Below the pieces are notes generated by a model. It did not search any database, was not told the origin of the DNA, and worked only from the letters and a program-made list of their open reading frames with translations. Made by a program: the position numbers and the translations under genes. Below, in pieces: positions 9,172 through 18,848 of a DNA stretch of 64,000 bases; position 1 is the first letter of the stretch, and the number at the start of each line of letters is the position of its first letter. Origin of the DNA: Ruegeria sp. HKCCA6707. Lineage in GTDB: Bacteria > Pseudomonadota > Alphaproteobacteria > Rhodobacterales > Rhodobacteraceae. The DNA is taken from positions 310,001 through 374,000 of the forward strand of contig NZ_WQEG01000005.1 in NCBI RefSeq assembly GCF_013033515.1. Reading direction: 5' to 3'.

Positions 9172-10725
9172 TCAATAGGTCTGGTTCAGTTCCTCAGCGG
9201 CTGGAATCTCGCGCTCGCGGCGGGCGATATAGTCTAGCAGCTCTTCGTTTTTAGCCTCGTCAAGCTTGGGTTCTTCGTACTCCGCCAGCAGTTTATGAGC
9301 GTGTTTCAAGGCACGCTCGGTGATTTCGACCTCGCCTTCTGCGGTCCATTGCTCGATCGAGTTGTTGTCGAAAAGCTCGGGCATGAAAAACGCGGTCTGG
9401 AAATTATCCTGCGTGTGGGGATGACCAAGATAGTGGCCGCCCGGCCCCACATCTGGCACCGCGGACAGAGCCTGATCGAAATCACCCCATTTCGGACCCT
9501 CGGCCATGCGATAGGCCATGGCACATTGTTCTGCATCCACCACGAATTTCGCGACAGAACAATGCATCCCGGCCTCGTTCCAACCTGCCGAATGCCAGAT
9601 GTAATGCGCCCCTGCGTGAATAACCGCCTGCAACGTGGTGGCGGATTCGTAGCCGGCCTGTGCGTCAAAGGTCTTTGCACCGCCCAGCGTGTTCGATGTG
9701 CGCCAGGGCACGTCATAGAACCGCGCCATCTGCCCGATCATGAAATTCATCAGACTGATCTCGGGCGTTCCGGCCATGGGGGCACCGGATTTCATCGAAA
9801 CCGTCGACAGGTAATGCCCCCAGATCGCCGGACAGCCCTTGCGCACCACTTGCGTATAGGCCAGTGCCGAAAGGGCTTCGGCAGTCAGTTGCGCCACGGT
9901 TGCGGGCACGGATGCGGGCGTGTTCGCGCCACCCAAGACAAAAGGAGAGCACAAGACCGGCTGGTTGCGGCGACAAAACGCGCGCATCGCGCCCAGCATG
10001 GTTTCATCCCAGACCAGCGGGCTGTTGCCATTGCAATTGCCTGTGGTCACCGGATGGCTGTCGATGAACTCATCGCCAAACAGGATGGCGCACATGTCCA
10101 TCACATCTTCAGCGTTCTTGGGCGAGGTGGTCATCCCCATGAACATCTTGTCCGAATATTTCATCGACGAATAGGTGATCCGCAAATGCCGCTGGCTTAT
10201 CGGATGATCATAAGGCTCGACAATATGGTGGGCCGAGCTGTGTAGCGCTGGCATCATGTGCGACAGCTTGTGGAACATCGCCAGATCTTCCAGCAGCGGG
10301 TTGCGCCGGACATCCTCCAGATCACGCAGGAACGGTGCCCCGGTCATGGGCACAAAAACCACGTGCTTGCCGCCCAATCGGACGTTCTTTTTGGGATCGC
10401 GCGCGTGATAGGTGAACTGTGCCGGGATCGTCGAGATCAACGCGCGCACCAGGTCGCGGTCAAGAAAGACCAACTCATCCACAACCTTGGCACCCGCTTT
10501 CCGCCAATCTTCCAGAGCAATCGGGTCCCGAAACTGGACGCCAACGTTTTCAAGAATATCCATGGCCGCGGCGTCGATCCGTTCAACCTGGCTGCCATCC
10601 ATCACTTCGCAATAGGGAATGGCATTGGTCAGGCCCGGTAGCATGTCAAACTTTGGTGCGGTGCGCAGCGCACGGCGGGCGGAACGCCCGCCCGAGCGGG
10701 CGCGGGGCTGGGTCTGGACTGTCAT
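9172..10725 (-). CDS. Non-pyrrolysine MttB (trimethylamine/betaine methyltransferase) family protein
   Basis: A 517-residue protein matching the MttB COG5598 family: the basic N-terminal tail, then DAAAMDILENVGVQFRDP and the TIM-barrel body are recognisable. Archaeal MttB has an in-frame amber codon for pyrrolysine; here the frame has no internal stop, so it belongs to the non-Pyl group, in which characterised members demethylate glycine betaine (MtgB), proline betaine or carnitine and pass the methyl to a corrinoid protein. No corrinoid protein, corrinoid:tetrahydrofolate methyltransferase or reductive activator is visible in this window, so these partners must lie elsewhere if the enzyme works this way. 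Its neighbours (BCCT, amine oxidase, GbdR-like regulator) support a quaternary-amine substrate. Confidence 0.85.
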   Translation of the reverse strand: MTVQTQPRARSGGRSARRALRTAPKFDMLPGLTNAIPYCEVMDGSQVERIDAAAMDILENVGVQFRDPIALEDWRKAGAKVVDELVFLDRDLVRALISTIPAQFTYHARDPKKNVRLGGKHVVFVPMTGAPFLRDLEDVRRNPLLEDLAMFHKLSHMMPALHSSAHHIVEPYDHPISQRHLRITYSSMKYSDKMFMGMTTSPKNAEDVMDMCAILFGDEFIDSHPVTTGNCNGNSPLVWDETMLGAMRAFCRRNQPVLCSPFVLGGANTPASVPATVAQLTAEALSALAYTQVVRKGCPAIWGHYLSTVSMKSGAPMAGTPEISLMNFMIGQMARFYDVPWRTSNTLGGAKTFDAQAGYESATTLQAVIHAGAHYIWHSAGWNEAGMHCSVAKFVVDAEQCAMAYRMAEGPKWGDFDQALSAVPDVGPGGHYLGHPHTQDNFQTAFFMPELFDNNSIEQWTAEGEVEITERALKHAHKLLAEYEEPKLDEAKNEELLDYIARREREIPAAEELNQTY

Positions 10726-10856
10726 TTGCGATCTCCACGGTTTCGATCACACTGCCCGACAGCACAGGACCGCTGCTTGACGATTCACGAATTTCCGTTG
10801 CAGGAAGCGACATTGGCGCAATTTGCCATGCTCACAGACTCCAAAAAGGTGTTGGG

Positions 10857-12197
10857 TCAGTCTGCGCTATTGATGGCGGCGATCACCGCTTTGGCCAGCG
10901 GCAACGAAGAATATTCCGCTTCAGCGGGTGTCAGACCCAGGCGAATGATCGCCATATCATGCGAGGGGAACACACCGATCGATTGACCGTCATGTCCACG
11001 CAGCCAGACCGAGCCCGCAAGCGTCGGGTCGGAACCGGTGTGCAGCCAGATATGACCTTTTCCATACCTGCCGTCTGAAGCAGCCACGGGTTCTGCCATC
11101 CAATCCGTAAAGCCCAGGGGCAGGATCTGCTGGTCATTCCAAACGCCCTTTTGCAACAGAAACTGCGCGAACCGCGCCCAATCCCGCGCGGTGGCGTACA
11201 TGTAGCTTGAGCCGACGAAAACATCCTGAGCGTCGGTTTCCAGCACTACCGAACGCATGCCCAAAGGCTCGAACAAAGCTTCGCGGGCATAGGCTAGATC
11301 GTCCTGACCCGCTGCGTCCTGCCAGACGCGGGACAGCAAGGTTGAGGTACCCGAGGAATAGTAAAACTCCGTTCCGGTTGGCGCGTCCAGACTTCGCGCT
11401 GACGCAAATCTCGTCATGTCATCGCTTAGGTACAGCATTCGCGTCACGTCTGACACATCGCCATAATCCTCGTTCCATTGCAAACCACTGCTCATGGCCA
11501 ACATGTCGGCAACCGTAATGTCCTTGCGCGCGTCGGCGGCCCAATCCGGGTAGCTTTCGGTCAGGTTATCCGTCAGGGCCATTTGGCCCGATTGGATCAG
11601 CGTCCCGATCAAGGCTGCTGTTACGGTTTTTGTCATCGACCAGCCCAGCAAAGGCGTGTCGGCATCGAACCCCGCGCCATAGACCTCGCCAACGATACGA
11701 CCGTCTTTGACCACAACAACAGCGCGCATGCCTTCGCCCAGCAAGCCCGGGTCAGACAGGACTGTGCCGAGAGTTGGATTATCCAAAGGATTTATCACAC
11801 CGCCCTGAGGCCAAACGGCATCCGTTGGCAAAGGGTCGGCTTGCGGCAGGCTGGCATCGCTCAGCACCGCGGTATGGACATTGGTACACCCCAACCCCTC
11901 GCGGTGATACGAGCGTGCCGGGGCGAGGAACCCAAACAGATGCGCTTGCACGCTTTGCGCTTGCGGGTCGACCTTGACCGAGACATAGCGCAACAAAGGG
12001 TGGCCAGGGGCTTGAACGTCGAGCGCCAGCACCTCTTGCGCGTCGCGCCCTGCGATGAACACATTCGAGCAAACGATTTTGGCCGAATAATTCGTGCCCA
12101 CCTTCAGCAATGCAGGTGGCGCAATCCAGAGGTACCCGAATAGACCCAAACAGAGCAGACCCGCGATACCGGCAACGTATTTCAACACTTTTCCCAT
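10857..12197 (-). CDS. Serine hydrolase of the class C beta-lactamase/esterase family, membrane-anchored
   Basis: About 446 residues from the ATG at 12197 (a TTG at 12212 would add five). An N-terminal hydrophobic segment (VAGIAGLLCLGLFGYLW) predicts an uncleaved anchor or signal peptide. The catalytic SxxK is SMTK with Ser at residue 187, and the YxS/N-like motif is YYSSGTSTLL. The general fold matches the beta-lactamase/transpeptidase-like family (PF00144), whose members include esterases, D-aminopeptidases and penicillin-binding proteins. Nothing in the sequence shows true beta-lactamase activity. It is divergent from the DUF4173 gene; the 222-base gap between them holds both promoters. 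It is probably periplasmic and of unknown substrate. Confidence 0.85.
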   Translation of the reverse strand: MGKVLKYVAGIAGLLCLGLFGYLWIAPPALLKVGTNYSAKIVCSNVFIAGRDAQEVLALDVQAPGHPLLRYVSVKVDPQAQSVQAHLFGFLAPARSYHREGLGCTNVHTAVLSDASLPQADPLPTDAVWPQGGVINPLDNPTLGTVLSDPGLLGEGMRAVVVVKDGRIVGEVYGAGFDADTPLLGWSMTKTVTAALIGTLIQSGQMALTDNLTESYPDWAADARKDITVADMLAMSSGLQWNEDYGDVSDVTRMLYLSDDMTRFASARSLDAPTGTEFYYSSGTSTLLSRVWQDAAGQDDLAYAREALFEPLGMRSVVLETDAQDVFVGSSYMYATARDWARFAQFLLQKGVWNDQQILPLGFTDWMAEPVAASDGRYGKGHIWLHTGSDPTLAGSVWLRGHDGQSIGVFPSHDMAIIRLGLTPAEAEYSSLPLAKAVIAAINSAD

Positions 12198-12434
12198 GAG
12201 AGGTCTTTGCAAACCCGTTGGTTTGCACCTTCAACCTGCTTGTTCCTGTCGGGATTGACCTAACCGCCAATTCCCTGATCGCGCCAGCCTTCCGTTGCGT
12301 AGCTGTCTGGATCCAGCCCGGACGCGCTGCACAAAACCTGCACGATTCTTTCTGCATTTCTGTGAACACCACGCGGCAAAGCTGCAATCAGACCCGTCAC
12401 CCTGTCTGCAAATCAATAACGAAGGAGACAGGTC

Positions 12435-13949
12435 ATGCAGCAAACACTGACGGTTCACGGCGTACCGGACAGAGTAAAGATGGATGCGTGGTGGTTGGAC
12501 GGAGCTGATGGCCCCGATCAGCCAACACGCGACAAGGGCGCGCTTTTGGCATCGCTTCATGCAAGACACGCTATTGTCCTACTGGCGATATTGGTCACTC
12601 TGGCCGATTGGTTGTTTTGGGAACAGCCCATCGGGGTTTCCATGGCCGTTTTTATGCTGACCTTTTCTGCGGCGATTCTGGCGATGAAACCCAAACGGCC
12701 AAGTTCCGTGGAATGGGTTTTGGCTATGGGCTTTGCCATCCTGTGCAACCTGCCTCTGATCATAGAATTGCAATTCCTGTCAGTCCTATTCAGCTTAATC
12801 GGCGTGGTCTGCCTGGCGGTTTGGGCGGTGCGAGGCCAGGATCTTACGGGCTGGCGTGTCATTCGCGCAGCGGCACGACTATCGACCATCGGCGTTACCC
12901 TGTTGGCCCGTGCTGCAATTCGGGGGGCCTGCGCGGCCGAGGTAGGCTCCAGAACCCGCAAGCAAGCGCCAACCCTGGTGTTGCCACTAATGATGGGCAC
13001 CGTATTTATCGTCCTTCTGACGCTCGCCAATCCGCTGCTCGAAGTCTTTTTCGAACAGTTGGACCCGGGCATCCTGTTTGACCCCGTCTTTTGGCAGAGG
13101 CTTTTCTTTTGGAGCTTTGTGGCCTCGTTGATCTGGCCTTATCTGAACCTTGAAACCGCGCTGCCGAACCGGGCAGCGCGGGCGAAAACCCAACCCAAAG
13201 CGGGCCCGCATCGCATTTCTTACCTGATCAATCCCGGCTCGGTGCGCAATTCGCTGTTGCTGTTCAACCTTCTGTTTCTGTTTCAAACAGGTATGGATCT
13301 GATCATCCTCAGCGGAGGGCTAACCCTGCCTGATGGCATGACATATGCGTCATACGCCCATCGCGGCGCTTATCCTTTGGTTGCAACGGCCCTTCTGGCG
13401 GGCGGGTTTGTTTTGGTGACGCATAGAATGATCGCCGAAGATAGGATCATGCGGGGTTTGGTTTACCTCTGGCTGGCCCAGAACATGATACTCGTCGTGA
13501 CAGCGGCCATTCGGTTGAACCTCTATGTCGAAACCTATGCTCTGACGCATCTGCGGGTGGCCGCTTTCATCTGGATGGCGCTTGTGCTGAGCGGTCTGGT
13601 GCTGACCATCATCCAAATTCACCGTGGTCATGACACAGGCTGGCTGCTGCGCCGGAACTTTGTCGCACTGACCTGCACGCTTTATGCCTGCTGCTTTGTA
13701 AATTTTGCCGGACTGATCGCAAGCTACAACCTCAACCACACCAACAGCCTCGACCATCGCGACACCTATTATCTGTGCCACCTGGGCCCTAATTCATTTC
13801 CCGCGATCCACGCCTATGAGTCGGAACATGACGAACAAGTCTGCGGTGCCTATTGGACGGAACGGTTCACCCCAAAGCCCATAGCGAACTGGCGTGAATG
13901 GGGGTTTCGGAACTGGCGCATCCGAGCCTATTATCAGCAGAATTCCTAA
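12435..13949 (+). CDS. DUF4173-domain integral membrane protein
   Basis: A 504-residue polytopic membrane protein with roughly ten or more hydrophobic segments and short cytoplasmic basic loops. The conserved DUF4173 region includes TYASYAHRGAYPLVATALL, which corresponds to the family's YARRG-like motif. A strong AGGAGACAGG ribosome binding site precedes the ATG. It is followed after 13 bases by a response regulator and a sensor kinase that overlap each other, so the three form an operon. In enterobacteria the CreBC system controls the membrane protein CreD; here DUF4173 takes a comparable place, suggesting it acts in, or responds to, envelope stress. That link is inference from gene order. 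Confidence 0.85.
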   Translation: MQQTLTVHGVPDRVKMDAWWLDGADGPDQPTRDKGALLASLHARHAIVLLAILVTLADWLFWEQPIGVSMAVFMLTFSAAILAMKPKRPSSVEWVLAMGFAILCNLPLIIELQFLSVLFSLIGVVCLAVWAVRGQDLTGWRVIRAAARLSTIGVTLLARAAIRGACAAEVGSRTRKQAPTLVLPLMMGTVFIVLLTLANPLLEVFFEQLDPGILFDPVFWQRLFFWSFVASLIWPYLNLETALPNRAARAKTQPKAGPHRISYLINPGSVRNSLLLFNLLFLFQTGMDLIILSGGLTLPDGMTYASYAHRGAYPLVATALLAGGFVLVTHRMIAEDRIMRGLVYLWLAQNMILVVTAAIRLNLYVETYALTHLRVAAFIWMALVLSGLVLTIIQIHRGHDTGWLLRRNFVALTCTLYACCFVNFAGLIASYNLNHTNSLDHRDTYYLCHLGPNSFPAIHAYESEHDEQVCGAYWTERFTPKPIANWREWGFRNWRIRAYYQQNS

Positions 13950-13962
13950 GGACCACCTGCCC

Positions 13963-14655
13963 ATGCCCGCACGCATTCTAGTTGTCGACGATGATCCCGA
14001 CATCCTCGAGGTGACCCGGTTTGCAGTCGAAAAGGCCGGGTTCGGAACAGCCTTCGCCAGCGACGGGCTGGCCGCGATCAGCGCGTATCAGACAGAAAAG
14101 CCGGATCTGATTGTTTTGGATATCGGGTTGCCCGAAAAAGACGGGCTCGAGGTCTGCCGCGAGATCCGCAAATCCTCGGACGTGCCGATCCTGTTTCTGA
14201 CCGCCCGAGATGACGAGATCGACCGGATCATCGGGCTTGAGATCGGCGCAGATGACTACCTGACCAAGCCGTTTTCGCCGCGCGAATTGGTGGCCCGGAT
14301 CAAGGCCATTCTAAAGCGCAGCGCACCGGCACCTGCTCCGGACGAGCCTGTGCTGCGCCAGGGCGGGCTGGAATTACAGGCCGAGCGTCATCTGTGCCAA
14401 TTCAACGGATCCGATATTCCGCTGACAGGTTCAGAATTCCGCCTGCTTGCCACGCTGATGACGCGGCCCGACCATGTTCTGTCACGGTCGGCGCTGATCG
14501 ACGCGCTTTATGGGTACAACATCCACGTCTCGGATCGGACCATCGACAGCCACATCCGCAACGTGCGGGCTAAACTGGCGCAGGCGGGGTGCGCTGACGC
14601 GATCGTTACGGTGCACGGGGTCGGCCTCAGGATGGGTCCATGCAAGCAGGGCTGA
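13963..14655 (+). CDS. OmpR/CreB-like response regulator
   Basis: A 230-residue two-component regulator. The receiver domain (residues 1-118) has the acidic pair in VVDDDPD and the phosphoacceptor Asp53 in LIVLDIGLPEKDG, with Lys in DDYLTKPFSPRE. A winged-helix DNA-binding domain (about 130-228) contains the recognition region SDRTIDSHIRNVRAKL. The start at 13963 gives a normal receiver N-terminus (MPARILVVDDD); an upstream in-frame ATG lies within the DUF4173 gene. The stop overlaps the sensor kinase start by 16 bases. Its likely targets include the DUF4173 operon itself, as with many autoregulated systems, but no operator is recognisable. Confidence 0.93.
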   Translation: MPARILVVDDDPDILEVTRFAVEKAGFGTAFASDGLAAISAYQTEKPDLIVLDIGLPEKDGLEVCREIRKSSDVPILFLTARDDEIDRIIGLEIGADDYLTKPFSPRELVARIKAILKRSAPAPAPDEPVLRQGGLELQAERHLCQFNGSDIPLTGSEFRLLATLMTRPDHVLSRSALIDALYGYNIHVSDRTIDSHIRNVRAKLAQAGCADAIVTVHGVGLRMGPCKQG

Positions 14656-16172
14656 CGCGCAAATGGCGGCCCAGATTGTGGGCCGTTGTCCTGACCGTTC
14701 TGGCCATCGTACTATGCTTGCCCTTTGCAGGCCTGTTCCTGTTTCGCTTTTACGACAGCCAACTGGTGCAACAGACCGAGGAAAGCCTGCTGTCACAAGC
14801 TTCGGTCCTGTCCGCAACCTATGCAGAGCTTTATGCCAATGCGGTAGGCGTTCCCCCGCCTGAACTGAAATCCACCTCGGCCGAATATGCGGTGTTTCCG
14901 TCAATATCGATCAACCGTGAAACCGTTCTGCCCCCGCGCCCTGATCCGCAAAAGGCGCAAACACACCCCGGCGCGGCCTATGAGAAGATCGCCCCGCAAC
15001 TGACCCGCATTGCCAACGCGGCGCAGGCCGAAACTCTGGCGGGATACCGGTTTCTGGACACATCTGGAACGGTCTTTGCCGGAACAGCTGAGATCGGGCA
15101 GGATCTGGGGCATGTCTATGAGGTGCGCCAAGCGCTGGAGGGCGAGGTCGTTTCCGTGGCCCGCACCCGCCTGCGCGGATACCGTGAACCGGTGCTTTAC
15201 ACGCTCAGCCGTGGTGCGCGGGTACGCGTCTTTGTGGCAATGCCAATCTTTGTGGATCAAAAGCTGATCGGAGCGGTTTACCTCAGCCGAACGCCCAACC
15301 ACATCTTTCGTTTCCTGTATGGCGAACGCTTCAACCTGGCCAAAGCCGCCGCTTTTGTAGCGCTATCAACCGCGTTGATCGGCTATGTGTTCTGGCGCTT
15401 TATCACGCGTCCGTTGCAACAGTTGATCCTGCGGACGCGCTCGGCAGGTCAGACCGGGCAAAGCTGGGAACCGCCCGAGAAACTGGGCACACGCGAAATC
15501 GCCGATCTGGGGCAAAGCTTCCAAACCCTGACCCAGCGCTTGCAGGGGAAACAAAACGCGCTGAAAACCTATACCGCCCATGTCACGCACGAGTTGAAAT
15601 CCCCCCTAACGGCCCTCAAAGGTGCCACCGAGCTGTTGCGTGACGGGGATATCTCGGGCGACCAGAAACACAAGCTTTTGGATACGGTCGACAAAAGCAG
15701 CCGGCGAATTGAGGACCTGTTGGCCAATATGCGCGCCTTTAGCCTGGCAGACCAACAGGCCATGGCAGGCGTCAGTGACCTGAACAGCGTGTTGCCCCGA
15801 CTGAAACAAGCCTTCCTCGGGCTGGACATCCTGATCGAAAACGGCGCGCTGCCGCTACCTGTACAGGCAGATACATTGTCCATCATGCTTACTCATCTGC
15901 TTGAAAACGCGATGCAACACGCTGCGCAACGGGTTACTGTGGCGGCGCGGTCGGAAGGGTCTGAAACGATCATCGAGATTACTGATGACGGCTCTGGCAT
16001 AAGCGCAGGGAACATCGATAAAATCATGGAGCCGTTTTTTACCACGCGCCGTGACAGCGGGGGCACAGGCATGGGGTTGAACATCGTCAAAGCAACGACC
16101 GAAGCGTTGGGTGGAACATTGACCGTTCAGCCCAGCGTAACGGGTGCCTGTTTTCAGATAAGGCTTGGCTAG
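14640..16172 (+). CDS. Sensor histidine kinase, CreC-like
   Basis: A 510-residue membrane kinase: TM1 at about 14-36, a periplasmic sensor domain of about 190 residues, TM2 near 238-258, a HAMP-like linker (FITRPLQQLI), then HisKA with His317 in VTHELKSPLTALKGA, and a HATPase_c domain with N box (LLENAMQHA), G1 (DDGSGI), F (EPFFTT) and G2 (GGTGMGLNIV). All catalytic boxes are intact, so it should autophosphorylate. The H-box and following helix are close to those of CreC. It is translationally coupled to the response regulator. Signal unknown; the periplasmic domain resembles a stimulus-sensing/dCache-like fold only in a general way. Confidence 0.92.
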   Translation: MQAGLTRKWRPRLWAVVLTVLAIVLCLPFAGLFLFRFYDSQLVQQTEESLLSQASVLSATYAELYANAVGVPPPELKSTSAEYAVFPSISINRETVLPPRPDPQKAQTHPGAAYEKIAPQLTRIANAAQAETLAGYRFLDTSGTVFAGTAEIGQDLGHVYEVRQALEGEVVSVARTRLRGYREPVLYTLSRGARVRVFVAMPIFVDQKLIGAVYLSRTPNHIFRFLYGERFNLAKAAAFVALSTALIGYVFWRFITRPLQQLILRTRSAGQTGQSWEPPEKLGTREIADLGQSFQTLTQRLQGKQNALKTYTAHVTHELKSPLTALKGATELLRDGDISGDQKHKLLDTVDKSSRRIEDLLANMRAFSLADQQAMAGVSDLNSVLPRLKQAFLGLDILIENGALPLPVQADTLSIMLTHLLENAMQHAAQRVTVAARSEGSETIIEITDDGSGISAGNIDKIMEPFFTTRRDSGGTGMGLNIVKATTEALGGTLTVQPSVTGACFQIRLG

Positions 16173-16432
16173 GTCAATACCGGGCTGTTTTCAGCGAAAA
16201 AGCGCTCTTTGACATCTAAGATTCGTCCAGGGAAATCTGGCCATATTGCCAAAGACAGAAACCTGCTGCACGATCATTAAGCGCGCACCCGATATGCGGC
16301 ACGTTTGCAGCCCATTGTTGCTGCCGAGCTTTGACCCGGATTCAATTCAGATATAGGGACAAGTTTCGTCACACAGGCGTTGCAAAAAGCCTTCAGTAAG
16401 GCACGTCGACCAATACTTTTGAAAGGTGAACC
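16173..16432. promoter_or_regulatory. Intergenic region before the nucleotidase gene
   Basis: 260 bases with no credible gene. It must contain the promoter of the CpdB-type nucleotidase and probably the end of the sensor kinase transcript. I see no strong T-tailed hairpin. A GAAAGGTG ribosome binding site lies just before the ATG at 16433. Confidence 0.35.
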
Positions 16433-18412
16433 ATGTCTCTTTCCAACCGCTCTTCACTCTCGCGCCGCCAGTTTTTGGTGGGCTCTACCGCTGGTGTTGC
16501 TGCGATAACTTTGCACCCGTTCTCGGCTGCTGCAGCAAATAACCAAGCGCATCTGCGGATCATGGAGACCACGGATATTCACGTCCATGTCTTCCCCTAT
16601 GATTACTACGCCGACAAGCCCCGTGACACGGTCGGGCTGTCCCGGACAGCGTCCATTATCAACCAGATCCGTTCCGAGGCGACAAATTCTCTGCTGGTCG
16701 ATAACGGTGACTTCCTTCAAGGCAACCCGATGGGCGACTACATCGCCTATGAACGCGGCATGAAAGAGGGTGACAGCCACCCGATTATCACCGCCTTCAA
16801 CACAGTCGGCTATGATGCGGCAACATTGGGCAATCACGAGTTCAACTACGGCCTCGACTTTCTGGACAAAGCTTTGGCCGGAGCCGAATTCCCGGTTGTT
16901 CTGGCAAACATCGCAAAGGAAAAGGGCGCCAACCCGCGCGATGACAAGACACTTGTGAAACCATATGCCATCTTGGATCGCGAAATCGAAATGGGGGACG
17001 GAACCAAGCACCCCATCAAGATCGGTGTCATCGGCTTTACACCGCCCCAAGTTATGAACTGGGACCGCAAGCACCTGGAAGGCAATGTCGAAGCCCGCGA
17101 TATCGTCGAAACGGCCAAAGCCTATGTCCCCGAAATGCAGGAACAAGGCTGTGACCTGATCATTGCTCTGTCGCATTCAGGGATCGGCGAAGCCGATCAT
17201 TCCGAGGGTATGGAAAACGCCTCGGTAGTTCTTGCGGGTGTCGACGGGATCGATGCGCTGGTCACCGGCCACAATCACCTGGTCTTCCCCTCGCCAACAT
17301 TCGCAGATCGCCTCGGCATCGACGTGGAAAAAGGCACTCTGATGGGCAAACCCGCCGTGATGGGCGGGTTCTGGGGCTCGCATCTTGGCTTGCTGGACCT
17401 GCTGCTGGAACGCGACGGAAATGAATGGCGCGTGGTCACCACCACATCCGAGGCGCGTCCGATTTCCAAGCGTAACGAGGATCGATCAATCACCGCGCTG
17501 GTCGAGGATCAGCAGGAGGTGCTGGATTCGGTCGCAAAAGACCATGAGGAAACTCTGGCCTATGTCCGTCGCGCCGTGGGCAAAACAGCAGCCCCTCTGC
17601 ATAGCTATTTCGCTCTTGTCGCCGATGACCCATCCGTACAGATCGTTTCGATCGCCCAGAAATGGTATGTCGAAGAGATGCTCAAAGGGACTGAGCACGA
17701 AGGTCTGCCCATCCTGTCTGCAGCCGCACCGTTCAAAGCCGGTGGCCGCGGCGGGCCCGAATACTACACCGACGTCCCGGTTGGGGATGTTGCCATCAAG
17801 AACGTGGCCGACCTCTACCTCTACCCCAACACTGTGCGAGCGGTCCGCGTGAACGGTGCCCAGGTCCGGGGTTGGCTGGAACGTTCGGCTGGCATGTTCA
17901 ATCAGGTCGAAGCAGGTTCGAAAGACGCAATTCTGCTGAATCCCGAGTTCCCGTCATACAATTTTGACGTGATGGACGGGGTGACCTATCAGATCGATCT
18001 GTCCCAGCCGTCGCGCTTTGGCCCCAAAGGCGAAGAAGTGAACCCCGATGCGGCGCGGATCGTGGATCTGGCGTTCAATGGCCAGCCCATCACTGATGAC
18101 ATGGAGTTCATTATCGCCACCAACAACTATCGTGCGTCAGGCGGTGGATCCTTCCCCGGAGCCATGGGTGATACGGTGGTATTCGAAGCACCCGATACCA
18201 ACCGCGATGTCATCGTGCGCTATATCGTTGAAAAGGGAACAATTGACCCCAAAGCCGACGCTAACTGGTCTTTTGCACCCCTCGAAGACACAACGGTCCT
18301 GTTCGAGACCGGCCCGAAAGCGCGCGATTACATGAATGATGTAAACGGTGTCACCATCGAAGATGCCGGCGAAGGCGCCGACGGCTTTGCTGCGTTCCGC
18401 ATCAAGCTTTGA
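16433..18412 (+). CDS. cpdB: Bifunctional 2',3'-cyclic-nucleotide 2'-phosphodiesterase/3'-nucleotidase, Tat-exported
   Basis: A 659-residue exported metallophosphoesterase. The N-terminus carries a twin-arginine signal (LSRRQFLVG, Arg11-Arg12) followed by a hydrophobic stretch and an AAA cleavage region. The metal-binding motifs of the calcineurin-like domain are [28 protein letters not shown] and GHNHL. A C-terminal 5'-nucleotidase domain follows, with the substrate-binding GRGGPEYY region and NYRASGGG. This is the normal CpdB layout and length. In the periplasm it would degrade 2',3'-cNMPs and 3'-nucleotides, releasing nucleosides and phosphate. The signal is Tat rather than Sec, so the enzyme is probably exported folded with metals bound. 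It stands alone, with a hairpin downstream. Confidence 0.9.
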   Translation: MSLSNRSSLSRRQFLVGSTAGVAAITLHPFSAAAANNQAHLRIMETTDIHVHVFPYDYYADKPRDTVGLSRTASIINQIRSEATNSLLVDNGDFLQGNPMGDYIAYERGMKEGDSHPIITAFNTVGYDAATLGNHEFNYGLDFLDKALAGAEFPVVLANIAKEKGANPRDDKTLVKPYAILDREIEMGDGTKHPIKIGVIGFTPPQVMNWDRKHLEGNVEARDIVETAKAYVPEMQEQGCDLIIALSHSGIGEADHSEGMENASVVLAGVDGIDALVTGHNHLVFPSPTFADRLGIDVEKGTLMGKPAVMGGFWGSHLGLLDLLLERDGNEWRVVTTTSEARPISKRNEDRSITALVEDQQEVLDSVAKDHEETLAYVRRAVGKTAAPLHSYFALVADDPSVQIVSIAQKWYVEEMLKGTEHEGLPILSAAAPFKAGGRGGPEYYTDVPVGDVAIKNVADLYLYPNTVRAVRVNGAQVRGWLERSAGMFNQVEAGSKDAILLNPEFPSYNFDVMDGVTYQIDLSQPSRFGPKGEEVNPDAARIVDLAFNGQPITDDMEFIIATNNYRASGGGSFPGAMGDTVVFEAPDTNRDVIVRYIVEKGTIDPKADANWSFAPLEDTTVLFETGPKARDYMNDVNGVTIEDAGEGADGFAAFRIKL

Positions 18413-18423
18413 TGCGGAACTTT

Positions 18424-18453
18424 TACTCGCCACCTGGGAACGGGTGGCGAGTA
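18424..18453 (+). terminator. Terminator-like hairpin after cpdB
   Basis: An 11-bp perfect stem (18424-18434 with 18443-18453) with an 8-base loop starts 12 bases after the cpdB stop. No uridine run follows, so it may be a transcript-stabilising hairpin rather than an efficient intrinsic terminator. Confidence 0.6.
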
Positions 18454-18848
18454 CCCATTTGGCTTGCATAAACGGATGTGCCAATCCAACGCGCTATCGG
18501 TGTGCGCAGGCATAGCGCTACGCCAACAACACTGACAACATTCAGCAATAATCGATTTTGTCGCCATAGTATTGCGCACGGATTGCAGTATTTACTGACA
18601 GCTTTGACCTGTTCAAAAATCTCTTTCAATTGCCGGCAGTTACGGTGCAAATCCCTCAACTATAGTCGTTTTTCTCAATCAAAGCCCCACTTTGATTAGC
18701 CCAACGAAACCCCTGTCGGAAGGTCGCGGCTTGCTGAAAAAAGTCGAGGAACCAATTCACCGAATTTCGTGCAGAGCATCGAAAACCCTTTTTTAGTACC
18801 GTCTTGTTCTGAGTACAGAAACCTCGATCCGCATTGGCACCGAAATGG
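18454..18848. other. Gene-free stretch between cpdB and the AraC regulator
   Basis: About 395 bases, more AT-rich than its surroundings, between the convergent cpdB and AraC genes. Short open frames on both strands have no recognisable domain, start context or composition of real genes. I see nothing else in it. Confidence 0.5.

Noticed and set aside
9295..10245. 316-codon plus-strand frame inside the MttB gene
   Set aside because: Its product is rich in His, Arg, Cys and Gly without any domain, typical of antisense reading of a coding region; the MttB-family protein on the other strand is clear.
9172..10725. Possible pyrrolysine codon in the MttB homologue
   Set aside because: The frame contains no internal amber codon and runs to full family length, so it is a non-Pyl member.
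10857..12197. Antibiotic-resistance beta-lactamase
   Set aside because: The SxxK and YxS-like motifs fit the wider serine hydrolase/esterase family, the protein is longer than class C enzymes, and no regulator of resistance is beside it.
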